From Alphaproteobacteria bacterium (GTDB lineage: Bacteria; Myxococcota_A; UBA796; GCA-2862545), in assembly GCA_020632925.1 (NCBI GenBank), contig JACKER010000009.1:465682-529681 (forward strand): a stretch of 64,000 nucleotides of DNA. The letters run 5' to 3'. Made by a program: the position numbers and the translations under genes. The notes beneath the pieces were generated by a model that was not told the DNA's origin, ran no database searches, and was given only the letters and a program-made list of their open reading frames with translations. Every line of letters begins with the position of its first letter. Positions within the stretch are counted from its first letter, which is position 1. Below are positions 41,920 through 50,382 of this stretch, one piece after another.

Positions 41920-43245
41920 GTGCCGGCCGACACCCCGCGCCGCCGAGCGCTGCGCCGTTCCATCGTCGAGGGCGTGCTCTACGCCGGGCTCGTGGGCCTC
42001 GGCGAGTTCTGGCTCGTGGCCGATGCGGTGCGCCAGGGCGCCGGCCCGTGGGCGCTCGCGACGCTGGTGACAGTGCCCCAGCTCGTGGGGGCGGTGGGCG
42101 CGCTGGCGGCGGTCCGCGGGCTGCGCCACCTCCCGAGCCGTCGTCCGCTCACCACCGCGGCCGTCGTGGGGCAGGCGCTGGCCTTCGGCGCGCTGGCGCT
42201 GGCGACGATCCTCGGACGGAGCGGCCCCGCCACGCTGATCGTCGCCTCCTGCACCCAGCAGGCGTTCGCGCGAGCGGCGGGCACGGCCTGGAGCTCCTGG
42301 TACGGCGACGTCGTTCCCGCGCGGATCCGCGGGCGGTGGTTCGGGCGACGGAACCGCTGGGTGAGCGCGGTCACGTTCGCCGGGATCGTGGTCGGCGGCC
42401 TGGTGCTGTGGGCGCTCGAGCCCCGGGGCGGCGCGTCGAGCGGCGGGGGCGGCACCGGCTACGCCCTGCTCTACGCGGCGGCGGCGCTCTCCCGCCTCGG
42501 GTGCGCCCCGCTCCTGTGGAGCTCGTGGGAGCCCCCGTTCGCCCCGCCCCAGGCCGACGACCGCGTCCGGGACGAGCTCTCCGGCCCGGAGGGTGCCGCT
42601 GGCCGCGGGGTGGTCGTGCTCGGTGCCGCGCTGCTCGCCGCGGTGTCCCTCGCGACCCCGTTCTTCGCGCCCCACATGCTGCGCACGCTGGGCTTCTCCT
42701 ACCCCGTCTACCTCGCGTCCCAGGGGCTGCAGGTGGCGGCGAAGGTGCTCTCGCTCGGTGTCTGGGGGCGGCTGGTGGACGCGCGGGGGCCCGCCACCGT
42801 CTATGTCTGGACCGCCGTGACCATCGCGCTGATCCCGATCCCGTGGGCGGTCGCGGGCACCTCGGACCTGACCTGGCTCGTGTTCGCGGCGCAGGCGGTC
42901 TCGGGGGCGGCCTGGGGCGGCAACGAGGTCGCGACGTTGGCCCTGACGCTCGCGGCGCGCAGCGGGCGGCGGCGGGCGGTGCTGTTCGCGGTCCAGGCGG
43001 TCGCGAACGGTGCGGCCCAGGTGGCGGGGGGCCTGCTCGGCTCGGGGCTCGCGTCGATGGTCGACGGCGCCCACGCGCCCATGTTCGTCGCGAGCGCGCT
43101 GGCGCGGATGGGCGTCGTCCTCGCTGCGCCCGCGCTCCTCGCTCCCCTCGCCCGCACCCACCCGTCCATGGCCTCGGTCGCGGCGCGCGTGGTGGGTTGG
43201 CGCCCCGGACGCGGCGTCGTGCGCGAGCCCGCGGACATCGAGTAG
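41920..43245 (+). CDS. major facilitator superfamily transporter
   Basis: This 441-residue protein has about 10-12 hydrophobic helices and a typical MFS loop 2-3 basic motif (ARIRGRWFGRRNRW) between TM4 and TM5. The substrate is unknown. GTG 41920 lies 6 bp after the TOPRIM-like gene, so it could be read on the same mRNA. Its stop abuts the convergent ABC-F stop (TAG then TCA at 43243-43248). Confidence 0.85.
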   Translation: MPADTPRRRALRRSIVEGVLYAGLVGLGEFWLVADAVRQGAGPWALATLVTVPQLVGAVGALAAVRGLRHLPSRRPLTTAAVVGQALAFGALALATILGRSGPATLIVASCTQQAFARAAGTAWSSWYGDVVPARIRGRWFGRRNRWVSAVTFAGIVVGGLVLWALEPRGGASSGGGGTGYALLYAAAALSRLGCAPLLWSSWEPPFAPPQADDRVRDELSGPEGAAGRGVVVLGAALLAAVSLATPFFAPHMLRTLGFSYPVYLASQGLQVAAKVLSLGVWGRLVDARGPATVYVWTAVTIALIPIPWAVAGTSDLTWLVFAAQAVSGAAWGGNEVATLALTLAARSGRRRAVLFAVQAVANGAAQVAGGLLGSGLASMVDGAHAPMFVASALARMGVVLAAPALLAPLARTHPSMASVAARVVGWRPGRGVVREPADIE

Positions 43246-45090
43246 TCAGGCCCGCTGCGACAGCTCGTCCCAACGCGTGAACAACACCTCGATCTCCGAC
43301 CCGATCGCGCCCACCCGTGCGCTCTTCGCCGAGGCGCCGTCGGGGTCCTTCGCCCAGATCCCGGGATCGCCGAGCGCGGCCTCGAGGCCCGCCTGCTCGG
43401 TCTCCAGCGCCTCGATCCGCGCAGGGAGCTCCTCGAGCTCCTTCTTCTCCTTGTACGAGAGCTGCTTCGGAGCGGTGGGAGCGGCCTTCTCGACCCGAGG
43501 TGCCGCCACCGGTGCCGGAGCCTCCGCGGCCTTGCGCCTGCGCGCGTCCATCCACTGCGAACGCGAAGCGTACGGCACGACCCTCCCCTCGCCTTCGAAC
43601 GCCAGCACCCGCGTGCACACCCGATCGGTGAACGCACGATCGTGGGACACGACCAGCAGCGCGCCGTCGAACCCGATCAGCGCCTCCTCGAGCACCCGCA
43701 GCGTCATCAGATCGAGGTCGTTCGTCGGCTCGTCGAGCACCAGCAGGTTCGCGCCGGTGAGCATCAGCTTCGCGAGCAGCAGCCGCGCCCGCTCGCCGCC
43801 GGACAGCGCGGACACCCGCTGGCCGAAGCTCTCCCGCGTGAACGCGAAGCGGCCGAGGAAGGTCGCGACGTGGATGCTGTTGTCGCCCACGATCACGTGG
43901 TCGTGCCCCTCGCCCGCCGCCTCGAACACGGTGTCGTCGGGCTTCAGGCCCGTCCGCGCCTGGTCGAGCAGGCCGATCCGCGTCCGCGAGGCCTTCAGCA
44001 CCTCGCCGGCGTCGGGCACCACCTCCCCCGTCAGCGTCCGCAGCAACGTCGACTTTCCAGCTCCGTTCGGCCCGAGCACGCCCACGCGATCGCCCGGCCG
44101 CAGGACGTCGGTCACGTCGCGGAACAGGACGCGATCGCCGTAGCGCTTGGACACGCCGTGCCACTCGGCCAGCGTCACGCTCCTCGGCACGCCGGTCTCG
44201 AACGAGAACGCGTACTCGCGGTCCTCGATCTGGGGGACCTGCTCGCGGAGCACGTCGAGCCGCGCGAGCCGCGCCTTCTGCTTGGTCCGTCGCGCCGAGG
44301 GCTGCCGCGCGGCCCACGCCGCCTCCCGGGCGACCGTGGCGATCATCCGCTCGCGGTGCTGCTGCTGGCGGGCCTGCCGCTCGGCGCGCTCCACCAGGTA
44401 GTCGGCGTAGGAGCCGTCGTAGGACACGCACGTGCCCTGATCGACCTCGACCAGGCGATCGGCGACCGCCTCCAGCAGGTAGCGATCGTGGGTCACGAGC
44501 AGCACGGCGCCGCGAAACCCCTGGAGGAAGGCCTCGAGCCACTCGGTCGCGTCGGTATCCAGGTGGTTCGTGGGCTCGTCGAGCAGCAGCAGGTCCGGAT
44601 CGGTCAGCAGCACCGCCGCCAGCGCCACCCGCCGGCGCTCTCCGCCCGAGAGCCGCGCGATCGGGGTGTCCTGCGTCGGGGCCCCCAGCCGCTGGAGCGT
44701 CGCCTCGATCTTGTGGCCCACCTCCCAGCCCGCGAGATCGAGGGCCTGCTGCGCCTCGGCGGTCGCGTGCTCGTCGCCGTCGGCCAGCGCCTTCTCCCAG
44801 CGCGCGACGAGCTCGCCGTGCCAGCGCAGGGCGTCTCGCATCGCGTCGCCCACCGTCTCGAAGGGCAGCGCCGGATCCTGGTCGAGGCGCGCGATCCTCC
44901 CCCGCCGGACCACCCGACCGCGATCGGGCTCGAGCGTCCCCGCGAGGATCGCGAGCAGCGTGGACTTGCCACTGCCGTTCACCCCCACGAGACCGACGTG
45001 CTCCCCGGCATCGACCGAGATCGAGGCCCCCCGCAGCACGGCGCGATCCGCGTAGGCCTTGTCGATCTCCTCGGCCAACAACACCGCCAC
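43246..45090 (-). CDS. uup: ABC-F family ATPase (Uup-like)
   Basis: This 614-residue soluble protein has two ABC domains: Walker A GVNGSGKST and GPNGAGKST, signatures LSGGERRR and LSGGERAR, Walker B LLLLDEPTNHLD and LLVLDEPTNDLD. A linker of Arg/Gln-rich helices joins them, and a C-terminal coiled coil (KEKKELEELPARIEALETE) marks the Uup-type subgroup. ABC-F proteins act on stalled ribosomes. GTG 45090 was preferred because GGAGG lies 6 nt upstream; GTG 45096 directly abuts that sequence. It is divergent from the GMC operon. Confidence 0.9.
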   Translation of the reverse strand: MAVLLAEEIDKAYADRAVLRGASISVDAGEHVGLVGVNGSGKSTLLAILAGTLEPDRGRVVRRGRIARLDQDPALPFETVGDAMRDALRWHGELVARWEKALADGDEHATAEAQQALDLAGWEVGHKIEATLQRLGAPTQDTPIARLSGGERRRVALAAVLLTDPDLLLLDEPTNHLDTDATEWLEAFLQGFRGAVLLVTHDRYLLEAVADRLVEVDQGTCVSYDGSYADYLVERAERQARQQQHRERMIATVAREAAWAARQPSARRTKQKARLARLDVLREQVPQIEDREYAFSFETGVPRSVTLAEWHGVSKRYGDRVLFRDVTDVLRPGDRVGVLGPNGAGKSTLLRTLTGEVVPDAGEVLKASRTRIGLLDQARTGLKPDDTVFEAAGEGHDHVIVGDNSIHVATFLGRFAFTRESFGQRVSALSGGERARLLLAKLMLTGANLLVLDEPTNDLDLMTLRVLEEALIGFDGALLVVSHDRAFTDRVCTRVLAFEGEGRVVPYASRSQWMDARRRKAAEAPAPVAAPRVEKAAPTAPKQLSYKEKKELEELPARIEALETEQAGLEAALGDPGIWAKDPDGASAKSARVGAIGSEIEVLFTRWDELSQRA

Positions 45091-45241
45091 GGGCACCCTC
45101 CGCCCGACCGGCTATCCGCGATGTCCCTGTGCAGGCACGCCGTCCCGGTCATCGCGCGTCACCGCCCGCAGAGGATTCACGGGTGACGGGGTTGCACCCG
45201 CCGCGCGCAGACCGATACATGGCGGTGCTCCGGAGCCACCC

Positions 45242-45676
45242 ATGGCCCTGTCCGACCAAGAGATGCGCATCGTCGCCGCCCTCGGCCAGACGATGTTCCC
45301 CCGCGACGCCGTCCTCGGCATCGACGGCGAGGACGCGCAGGTCGTCCCCTGGGTCGACGACTACCTCGGCCGCATGCCCCCGTTCTCGAGGGCACAGATC
45401 CGCGGGCTCCTGAACACCTTCGAGTACGGCTACGCCGCGTGGGCCGGCCGCCCCCGGGACACCTTCTCCGCCGCCCGTCCCGACGCGCGCGCCGCGTACC
45501 TCGAGTCGTGGGAGCGCTCCGCGACGTACACGCAGCGAATGCTGTACGAAGCCCTGCGCGCCATGATGACCTTCGCCTACGTCGAGTCCGAGGCCGTCGC
45601 CACCGCGATCCGGCCCCCAGAGGACGAGGCGACGGCGACGAGGACGGAAGGCCACCGGGCGGCCGAGGAGGCGTGA
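45242..45676 (+). CDS. gluconate 2-dehydrogenase subunit 3-like small protein
   Basis: This is a 144-residue helical protein. LSDQEMRIVAALGQTMFPRD followed by LGRMPPFSRAQIRGLLNTFEY and a conserved-looking YTQRMLYEALRAMMTFAY region resembles the small subunit (subunit 3) found beside GMC-type alcohol/sugar dehydrogenases. No twin-arginine leader is seen. It opens the operon whose last gene is a GMC oxidoreductase, consistent with a partner role. The stop overlaps the sulfotransferase ATG (TGATG). Confidence 0.6.
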   Translation: MALSDQEMRIVAALGQTMFPRDAVLGIDGEDAQVVPWVDDYLGRMPPFSRAQIRGLLNTFEYGYAAWAGRPRDTFSAARPDARAAYLESWERSATYTQRMLYEALRAMMTFAYVESEAVATAIRPPEDEATATRTEGHRAAEEA

Positions 45677-46806
45677 TGCCGATCGGTTTCGACGTTCAGA
45701 AGCGCTGGTCGACGGACCAGCTGATCCACGGGATCGAGGCGCAGGACTTCGTCAAGCTCCTGCAGAAGAACAACTGGCGGGTGGACCCGGTCTACCTCCA
45801 CCGCCTCGCCATGGTCGGAGGCCTCTCGGTCCCCGCCACCATGCTCGGGCGCCTCGAGGACATGCGCTTCGGTCGCGCGCTGTCCACGCAGGAGATCGAT
45901 CCCGAGCCGCTGTTCGCCATCGGCCACTGGCGCTCGGGCACGACCCACCTGCACAACCTGCTGGGCCGCCTGCCGGGCTTCACGTACCCGACGGTCATGC
46001 AGGTCATCTTCCCCACCTGCTTCCTGTCGGCGGACAGCTTCCTGCCGCAGCTCACGGGCCGGATGCTCGACGGCACCCGGACGTACGACAACGTCAAGCA
46101 GGGCTGGTACGAAGCGGCCGAGGACGAGATCGCGCTCGCCAAGCTCACCGGCAAGAGCCCGTACCTCGCGTTCATGTTCCCCGAGCAGTCGGCGAAGTAC
46201 GAGCGGTACGTCGACTTCCTCGAGTGCAGCCAGGCCGAGAAGGACGAGTGGAAGGACGCCTTCCGCTACCTGATCAAGAAGATCATGCTGCAGACCCGGA
46301 ACAAGCGGGTCGTGGTCAAGTCCTGCACGCACACCGCGCGCATCCGCATGATCCTCGAGATGTTCCCGAACGCGAAGTTCGTGCACATCCACCGCAACCC
46401 CTACGAGGTGTTCGCGAGCACGCTGCACATGCGGTCGCACACCGACTGGGAGAACTTCTTCCACCTGCCGGACGTGGACCCCGAGGTCGTCCGCAAGAAC
46501 CAGACGCTCGAGCTCGGCCAGCGCATCTACGAGCGCGTGATCGAGGACAAGCACCTCGTCCCCGAGGAGAACTGGTTCGAGATGGGGTACGCGGACCTCG
46601 TCGGCAACGAGGTCGACGTCATCGGCAGGATCTTCGAGCAGTTCGGCTACGACGGCTGGGACCGCAGCAAGCGCGTGCTCGAGGAGTACCTCGACGGCGT
46701 CAAGGGGTACCAGCGGAACCAGCTGAAGATGGACAAGCGCCTCAAGGAGGACGTGTACGCCGCCTGGCGTCCGGCCTTCGAGGCCTTCGGGTACGACAAG
46801 GACTGA
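45676..46806 (+). CDS. PAPS-dependent sulfotransferase family protein
   Basis: This 376-residue cytosolic protein contains both PAPS sites: the 5'-phosphosulfate loop GHWRSGTTHL (83-92) and the 3'-phosphate motif KFVHIHRNPYEVFAS (about 233-247). His/Lys residues suitable for catalysis are in KSCTHTARIR. It resembles the Sulfotransfer_3 group acting on hydroxyls or amines of small molecules or lipids. It is coupled to the preceding gene by a 1-nt overlap, and the aminotransferase gene follows after 38 bp, placing it in an alcohol/amine-modifying operon. Confidence 0.85.
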   Translation: MPIGFDVQKRWSTDQLIHGIEAQDFVKLLQKNNWRVDPVYLHRLAMVGGLSVPATMLGRLEDMRFGRALSTQEIDPEPLFAIGHWRSGTTHLHNLLGRLPGFTYPTVMQVIFPTCFLSADSFLPQLTGRMLDGTRTYDNVKQGWYEAAEDEIALAKLTGKSPYLAFMFPEQSAKYERYVDFLECSQAEKDEWKDAFRYLIKKIMLQTRNKRVVVKSCTHTARIRMILEMFPNAKFVHIHRNPYEVFASTLHMRSHTDWENFFHLPDVDPEVVRKNQTLELGQRIYERVIEDKHLVPEENWFEMGYADLVGNEVDVIGRIFEQFGYDGWDRSKRVLEEYLDGVKGYQRNQLKMDKRLKEDVYAAWRPAFEAFGYDKD

Positions 46807-46844
46807 CCGAGAGCTGCGCGGCCCTCGCGGCCGCCGGAGACTCC

Positions 46845-48314
46845 ATGAGCGACTTCAAGGATCGGATCGAGCACTTCCTCACCTCGTCGGACAACCTGTC
46901 CCGCAGGCACGTCCACCCTCGCCTCGCGAAGATGTTCGAGCTCGGGGGCATGTCCACCGCGTTCGTCCGCGGCGAGGGGCAGTACCTCTGGGACGCGGGC
47001 GGCGAGCGGTACCTCGATCTGCTCGCGGGCGGCGGGGTCTACTTCCTCGGCCGCAACCACCCGCGGATCAATGGCGCGCTGATCGACGTGCTCTCGATGA
47101 ACCTGCCCAACCTGTGCGTGGTGAACGCCAGCGTCATGGGCGGCATGGTCGCCGAGAAGCTGCTCGAGATCGGCGGGCCCCAGTTCACGAAGGTCGTGTT
47201 CGCGAACGCCGGCTCGGAGTCCACCGAGGTGGCGCTGCGCTTCGCCCGCCAGGTGACCCGCCGCCGCCGCTTCCTGTACATCGAGGGCGCCTTCCACGGC
47301 CGCTCCTACGGCGCCATCAGCGTCTGCGGCTTCGAGTCGATGCGCAAGGGCATCGATCCGGCCATGCCGACCTGCACGCCGATCCAGCGGAACAACCTCG
47401 CCCAGCTCCGCCGCGAGCTGAAGATGGGCGACGTGGCCGCGCTGATCTTCGAGCCGGTCCAGGGCATGACCGGTGAGGTGCTCGACGCGGGCTACCTCCG
47501 CGAGGCGGAGAACCTCTGCGAGCAGCACGGCACCCTGATGATCGCCGACGAGATCCAGTGCGGGCTCGGGCGCACCGGCTCCTGGTTCGTCACGCGCGAG
47601 CTCGGCGTCCGGCCGCACATGATGACCGTGTCCAAGACGCTGTCGGGCGGCCAGGCCCCCGTGGGTGCGGTGCTCGTCAACGAGGACATCTACGAACGGG
47701 TCTACTCCGGCTTCGGGACCGGCCTCGTCTACTTCTCCACCTTCGCCGAGAACAACGTGGCGATGGCGGCGGCGCTCGCGACCCTCGAGACCATGATCGA
47801 GATGGACGCCCCCGCCGAGGCGAAGTGGAAGGGCGAGATGCTGATGAACGGGCTCAACGACATCGCCTCGCGGTACGACTGCATCGACCGGGTCATCGGC
47901 AAGGGGCTGATGGTCACCATCTACTTCAAGGAGTCCGCGAACCCGACGCTGCTCGCGCAGCAGAAGGCCCTGTCGGCCGCCGACTCGGGTGCCTTCGCGG
48001 CCGCGGTCCACGTCGACCTGTTCAAGCGGCAGAAGATCGTGGCCCAGATCCCCGGCCCGGGCGTGAACGCGCTGAAGGTCCTGCCCCCGGTGATCTGCAC
48101 CGAGGACGACCTGAACTACTTCCTCGGCAGCTTCGAGGACACGATCGCCCGCTTCTACGGCCGTCAGGGCCCGATCGTCAGCCTCGGCCGGGGCGTGGTG
48201 GAGTCCGCCGCGAAGAAGATCGGCGAGGTCGTGCCGGGCGCCGCCCCCACGCTGAACCGCCTCGTCGGTCTCGAGGACTCCGAGGAAAAAAAAACCTCTT
48301 CGGACCTGAACTGA
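46845..48314 (+). CDS. class III PLP-dependent aminotransferase (zero-frame product)
   Basis: This 489-residue product belongs to the omega-aminotransferase/acetylornithine family: FANAGSESTEVALRFAR, GAFHGRSYGAISVCG, MIADEIQCGLGRTG and PLP lysine Lys264 in TVSKTLSGGQAPVG. It moves an amino group between an amine and an aldehyde or keto acid. The zero frame ends EEKKTSSDLN just after a run of nine A's, whereas the -1 frame continues directly into the GMC oxidoreductase. This product could therefore be the short form of a frameshift pair. Confidence 0.92.
   Translation: MSDFKDRIEHFLTSSDNLSRRHVHPRLAKMFELGGMSTAFVRGEGQYLWDAGGERYLDLLAGGGVYFLGRNHPRINGALIDVLSMNLPNLCVVNASVMGGMVAEKLLEIGGPQFTKVVFANAGSESTEVALRFARQVTRRRRFLYIEGAFHGRSYGAISVCGFESMRKGIDPAMPTCTPIQRNNLAQLRRELKMGDVAALIFEPVQGMTGEVLDAGYLREAENLCEQHGTLMIADEIQCGLGRTGSWFVTRELGVRPHMMTVSKTLSGGQAPVGAVLVNEDIYERVYSGFGTGLVYFSTFAENNVAMAAALATLETMIEMDAPAEAKWKGEMLMNGLNDIASRYDCIDRVIGKGLMVTIYFKESANPTLLAQQKALSAADSGAFAAAVHVDLFKRQKIVAQIPGPGVNALKVLPPVICTEDDLNYFLGSFEDTIARFYGRQGPIVSLGRGVVESAAKKIGEVVPGAAPTLNRLVGLEDSEEKKTSSDLN
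48274..48294 (+). promoter_or_regulatory. putative -1 frameshift or transcriptional slippage site (A9)
   Basis: Nine A's (48286-48294) contain the zero-frame heptamer A AAA AAA (48287-48293). AGGA at 48274-48277 lies 9 nt upstream, the position of the stimulatory Shine-Dalgarno in dnaX. A 5-bp GC stem (GCGGC/GCCGC, about 48318-48331) follows 24 nt downstream, farther than usual for a stimulator. Slippage by -1 joins codon AAA to AAC CTC TTC of the GMC frame. Confidence 0.6.
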
Positions 48315-49840
48315 CGAGCGGCAAGGGCCGCCTCTTCCAGTTCTCCGACTACGAAGGCCCGATCCGGGACGACGCCGACTACCTGATCGTCGGCAGCGGC
48401 CCCGGCGGCGGCGTGCTCGCCCACGAGCTCGGCAAGACCGGGGCGCGCGTGATCCTGGTCGAGGCGGGTCCGCGTCTGACGCCCCGCGACTTCCACCAGG
48501 ACATCGGCAAGACGCTCGCCTCCTACTTCTGGGAGGGAGGGACCCGCGCGGCTCGCGGGAACGTGTTCTTCCCCACGCTCCAGGTCCGGGCGCTCGGCGG
48601 CGGCACCGTGTTCAACTCGGCGATCTGCATGCGGCCGCTGGCGAGCTCGCTGCAGCGCTGGCAGGACGACCATGGGCTGACCGATCTGACCGAGGAGGCG
48701 CTGGCGCCGCACTTCGACGCCGTCGAGGAGCTGCTCGGCATCCGCGAGGCCAGCGACGACATCATGGGCCGGCGCAACGACCTGTTCCGCGAGGCCTGCG
48801 AGAACCTGGGCTGGTCCTGGGAGCGCATCCGGCGGTTCGAGGAGGGCTGCCGCGGAAGCGGCGAGTGCATCACGGGCTGCCGCCACCAGGCCAAGAACAG
48901 CGTCGATCGGCGCGGCATCCGCGAGATGGTCGAGGCCGGCGGGCGGGTCTACACCTCGGTCCACGTCGACGAGCTCATCATGGACCAGGGCAAGGTCCGC
49001 GGCATCCTCGGCGCGACGGTGAACCCCGCCACCTGGGGACGCAAGCACCCGGTCCGGATCACCGCCCGCTGCACGATCGTCGCCGCCGGCGCCATCGGCA
49101 CGCCGGTGATCCTGCGGCGGTCGGGGATGACGCGGAACGCGGTCGGCGACAACGTCGTGTTTCACCCCTCGTGTTTCATCATGGGGACCTTCGACGAGCT
49201 GGTGCAGCCTTGGAACGGCGCGACCCAGGGCATCCACAGCACCGAACACCTCGAGCGCGGCATCAAGCTCGAGTCGCTCTGGGCGACCACCTCGACGTTC
49301 TCCCGCGGTCTTCCTCGTCAACCGAAGCAGTTCAAGCGCTACTTGAAGAAGTGGCCGCACATGTCGGTGTTCGATGGCTGGGTCAGCGGCGAGGCCTCGC
49401 GGGGCCGCGTGCGCCACATCCCGGGCACGAACCGCCCCGACATCACGTTCGACCTGGGGGAGGCCGACCTGCGCCGCCTGCAGGAGGCGAACGCGCTCCT
49501 GTGCGAGATGTTCGACGCCGTCGGCAGCAAGGAGGTCGTCACCGGTATCCACGGGCTCCCCGAGGTCATGAGCCCGCGGGAGGCGGCCGACGAGATCCGC
49601 AAGGGGCGGTTCTCCGCGGTGGACCTGCCGACCGCGAGCAACCACGTGATGGGTGGCGCCGCGATGGGCAGCGACCCCGATCGGGGCGCGGTGACCGACA
49701 GCTGGGGCAAGGTCTGGGACGCCGACGATCTCTACGTCTGCGACACGGGGCTGTTCCCGAGCTCTCCGGGCGTGAACCCGCAGCTCACGGCGATGGCGCT
49801 GGCCCATCGGCTGGGGCAGGAGCTGCCTCGCCGCTACTGA
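48287..49840 (+). CDS. GMC family FAD oxidoreductase without canonical start (probable -1 frameshift fusion)
   Basis: The frame gives about 515 residues. The FAD dinucleotide motif YLIVGSGPGGG is followed by VILVEAGP, the Cys block GCRGSGECITGCRHQAK, the C-terminal catalytic-His region SNHVMGGAAMG and GVNPQLTAMALA. It fits alcohol oxidases/dehydrogenases of the gluconate-dehydrogenase-like GMC group. No ATG, GTG or TTG exists between 48180 and the FAD motif. Options are -1 slippage at A9 (998-residue aminotransferase-GMC fusion), a CTG start at 48311 overlapping the aminotransferase stop as CTGA (no Shine-Dalgarno nearby), or an A9/A10 sequencing error hiding a plain fusion. GTG 48420-region starts would cut the FAD motif. 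The 3' end overlaps the convergent gene. Confidence 0.82.
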   Translation, partial: KKNLFGPELTSGKGRLFQFSDYEGPIRDDADYLIVGSGPGGGVLAHELGKTGARVILVEAGPRLTPRDFHQDIGKTLASYFWEGGTRAARGNVFFPTLQVRALGGGTVFNSAICMRPLASSLQRWQDDHGLTDLTEEALAPHFDAVEELLGIREASDDIMGRRNDLFREACENLGWSWERIRRFEEGCRGSGECITGCRHQAKNSVDRRGIREMVEAGGRVYTSVHVDELIMDQGKVRGILGATVNPATWGRKHPVRITARCTIVAAGAIGTPVILRRSGMTRNAVGDNVVFHPSCFIMGTFDELVQPWNGATQGIHSTEHLERGIKLESLWATTSTFSRGLPRQPKQFKRYLKKWPHMSVFDGWVSGEASRGRVRHIPGTNRPDITFDLGEADLRRLQEANALLCEMFDAVGSKEVVTGIHGLPEVMSPREAADEIRKGRFSAVDLPTASNHVMGGAAMGSDPDRGAVTDSWGKVWDADDLYVCDTGLFPSSPGVNPQLTAMALAHRLGQELPRRY

Positions 49841-50183
49841 CGGGCGTGGGTGGCTCCTCCGCGGGCACCAGGACCTCCCACGGGGTCCGGGTGTCCCAAC
49901 CCGCGGTGGCCACCTCGTAGCCCCCGTCGGCGACCCGCAGGAGCATCACGCAGCGACCGGGGATGCCCTGGAGCTGGGTCACGACGAGCTCCAGCGGTCG
50001 CGTGTCGGCCGGGAGGTGGCTCACCCGCATGCTCGTGGGCGGGAGGTGTCCGCGCCGGCCCACCAGGGCCAGGACCACGGAGTCCACCTCCAGACGATCG
50101 GACAGCTGCTCCGCGATCGCTAGGACCTGCTCGCCGGAGACGGGTGCTGAGGCCTCGATCGCGCACGGCCCGGTCATCGCCAC
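49785..50183 (-). CDS. small hypothetical protein
   Basis: This 132-residue protein has an alpha/beta N-terminal 85 residues (EQVLAIAEQLSDRLEVDSVV and LVVTQLQGIPGRCVMLLRVAD) resembling a small regulatory or GAF-like half-domain, then a Pro/Ala/Glu-rich tail. No family is recognised. GTG 50183 has GGAGG 4 nt upstream; ATG 50177 is an alternative. The last 56 bp overlap the GMC gene in convergent orientation, so the tail may be dispensable. Confidence 0.6.
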   Translation of the reverse strand: MAMTGPCAIEASAPVSGEQVLAIAEQLSDRLEVDSVVLALVGRRGHLPPTSMRVSHLPADTRPLELVVTQLQGIPGRCVMLLRVADGGYEVATAGWDTRTPWEVLVPAEEPPTPVSSGEAAPAPADGPAPSP

Positions 50184-50236
50184 GAGACCTCCAGCTGGGA
50201 TCTACCACACCCGCGCGCAACTCCGCGCCACGAACC

Positions 50237-50270
50237 TTCATGGGCCGAAACTGAACCTGTCACCCATGAA
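50237..50270. promoter_or_regulatory. 8-bp perfect inverted repeat in divergent intergenic region
   Basis: TTCATGGG (50237-50244) and CCCATGAA (50263-50270) are separated by 18 nt, a spacing giving half-sites on one face of the helix. It lies in the 199-bp region between the small hypothetical gene and the DMT transporter, in a locally AT-richer patch. It is a candidate operator for a dimeric regulator. Confidence 0.4.
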
Positions 50271-50382
50271 ATTCCCCACTATCTCGAGCGATGCTTCAGG
50301 GGTCGAGAGGCCCTCGATCGGGACGTGAACCATCGCTTCAAGGTCGCCGGGCGCCGGGATAGGGGGCGACCGAGAGGTCCGG

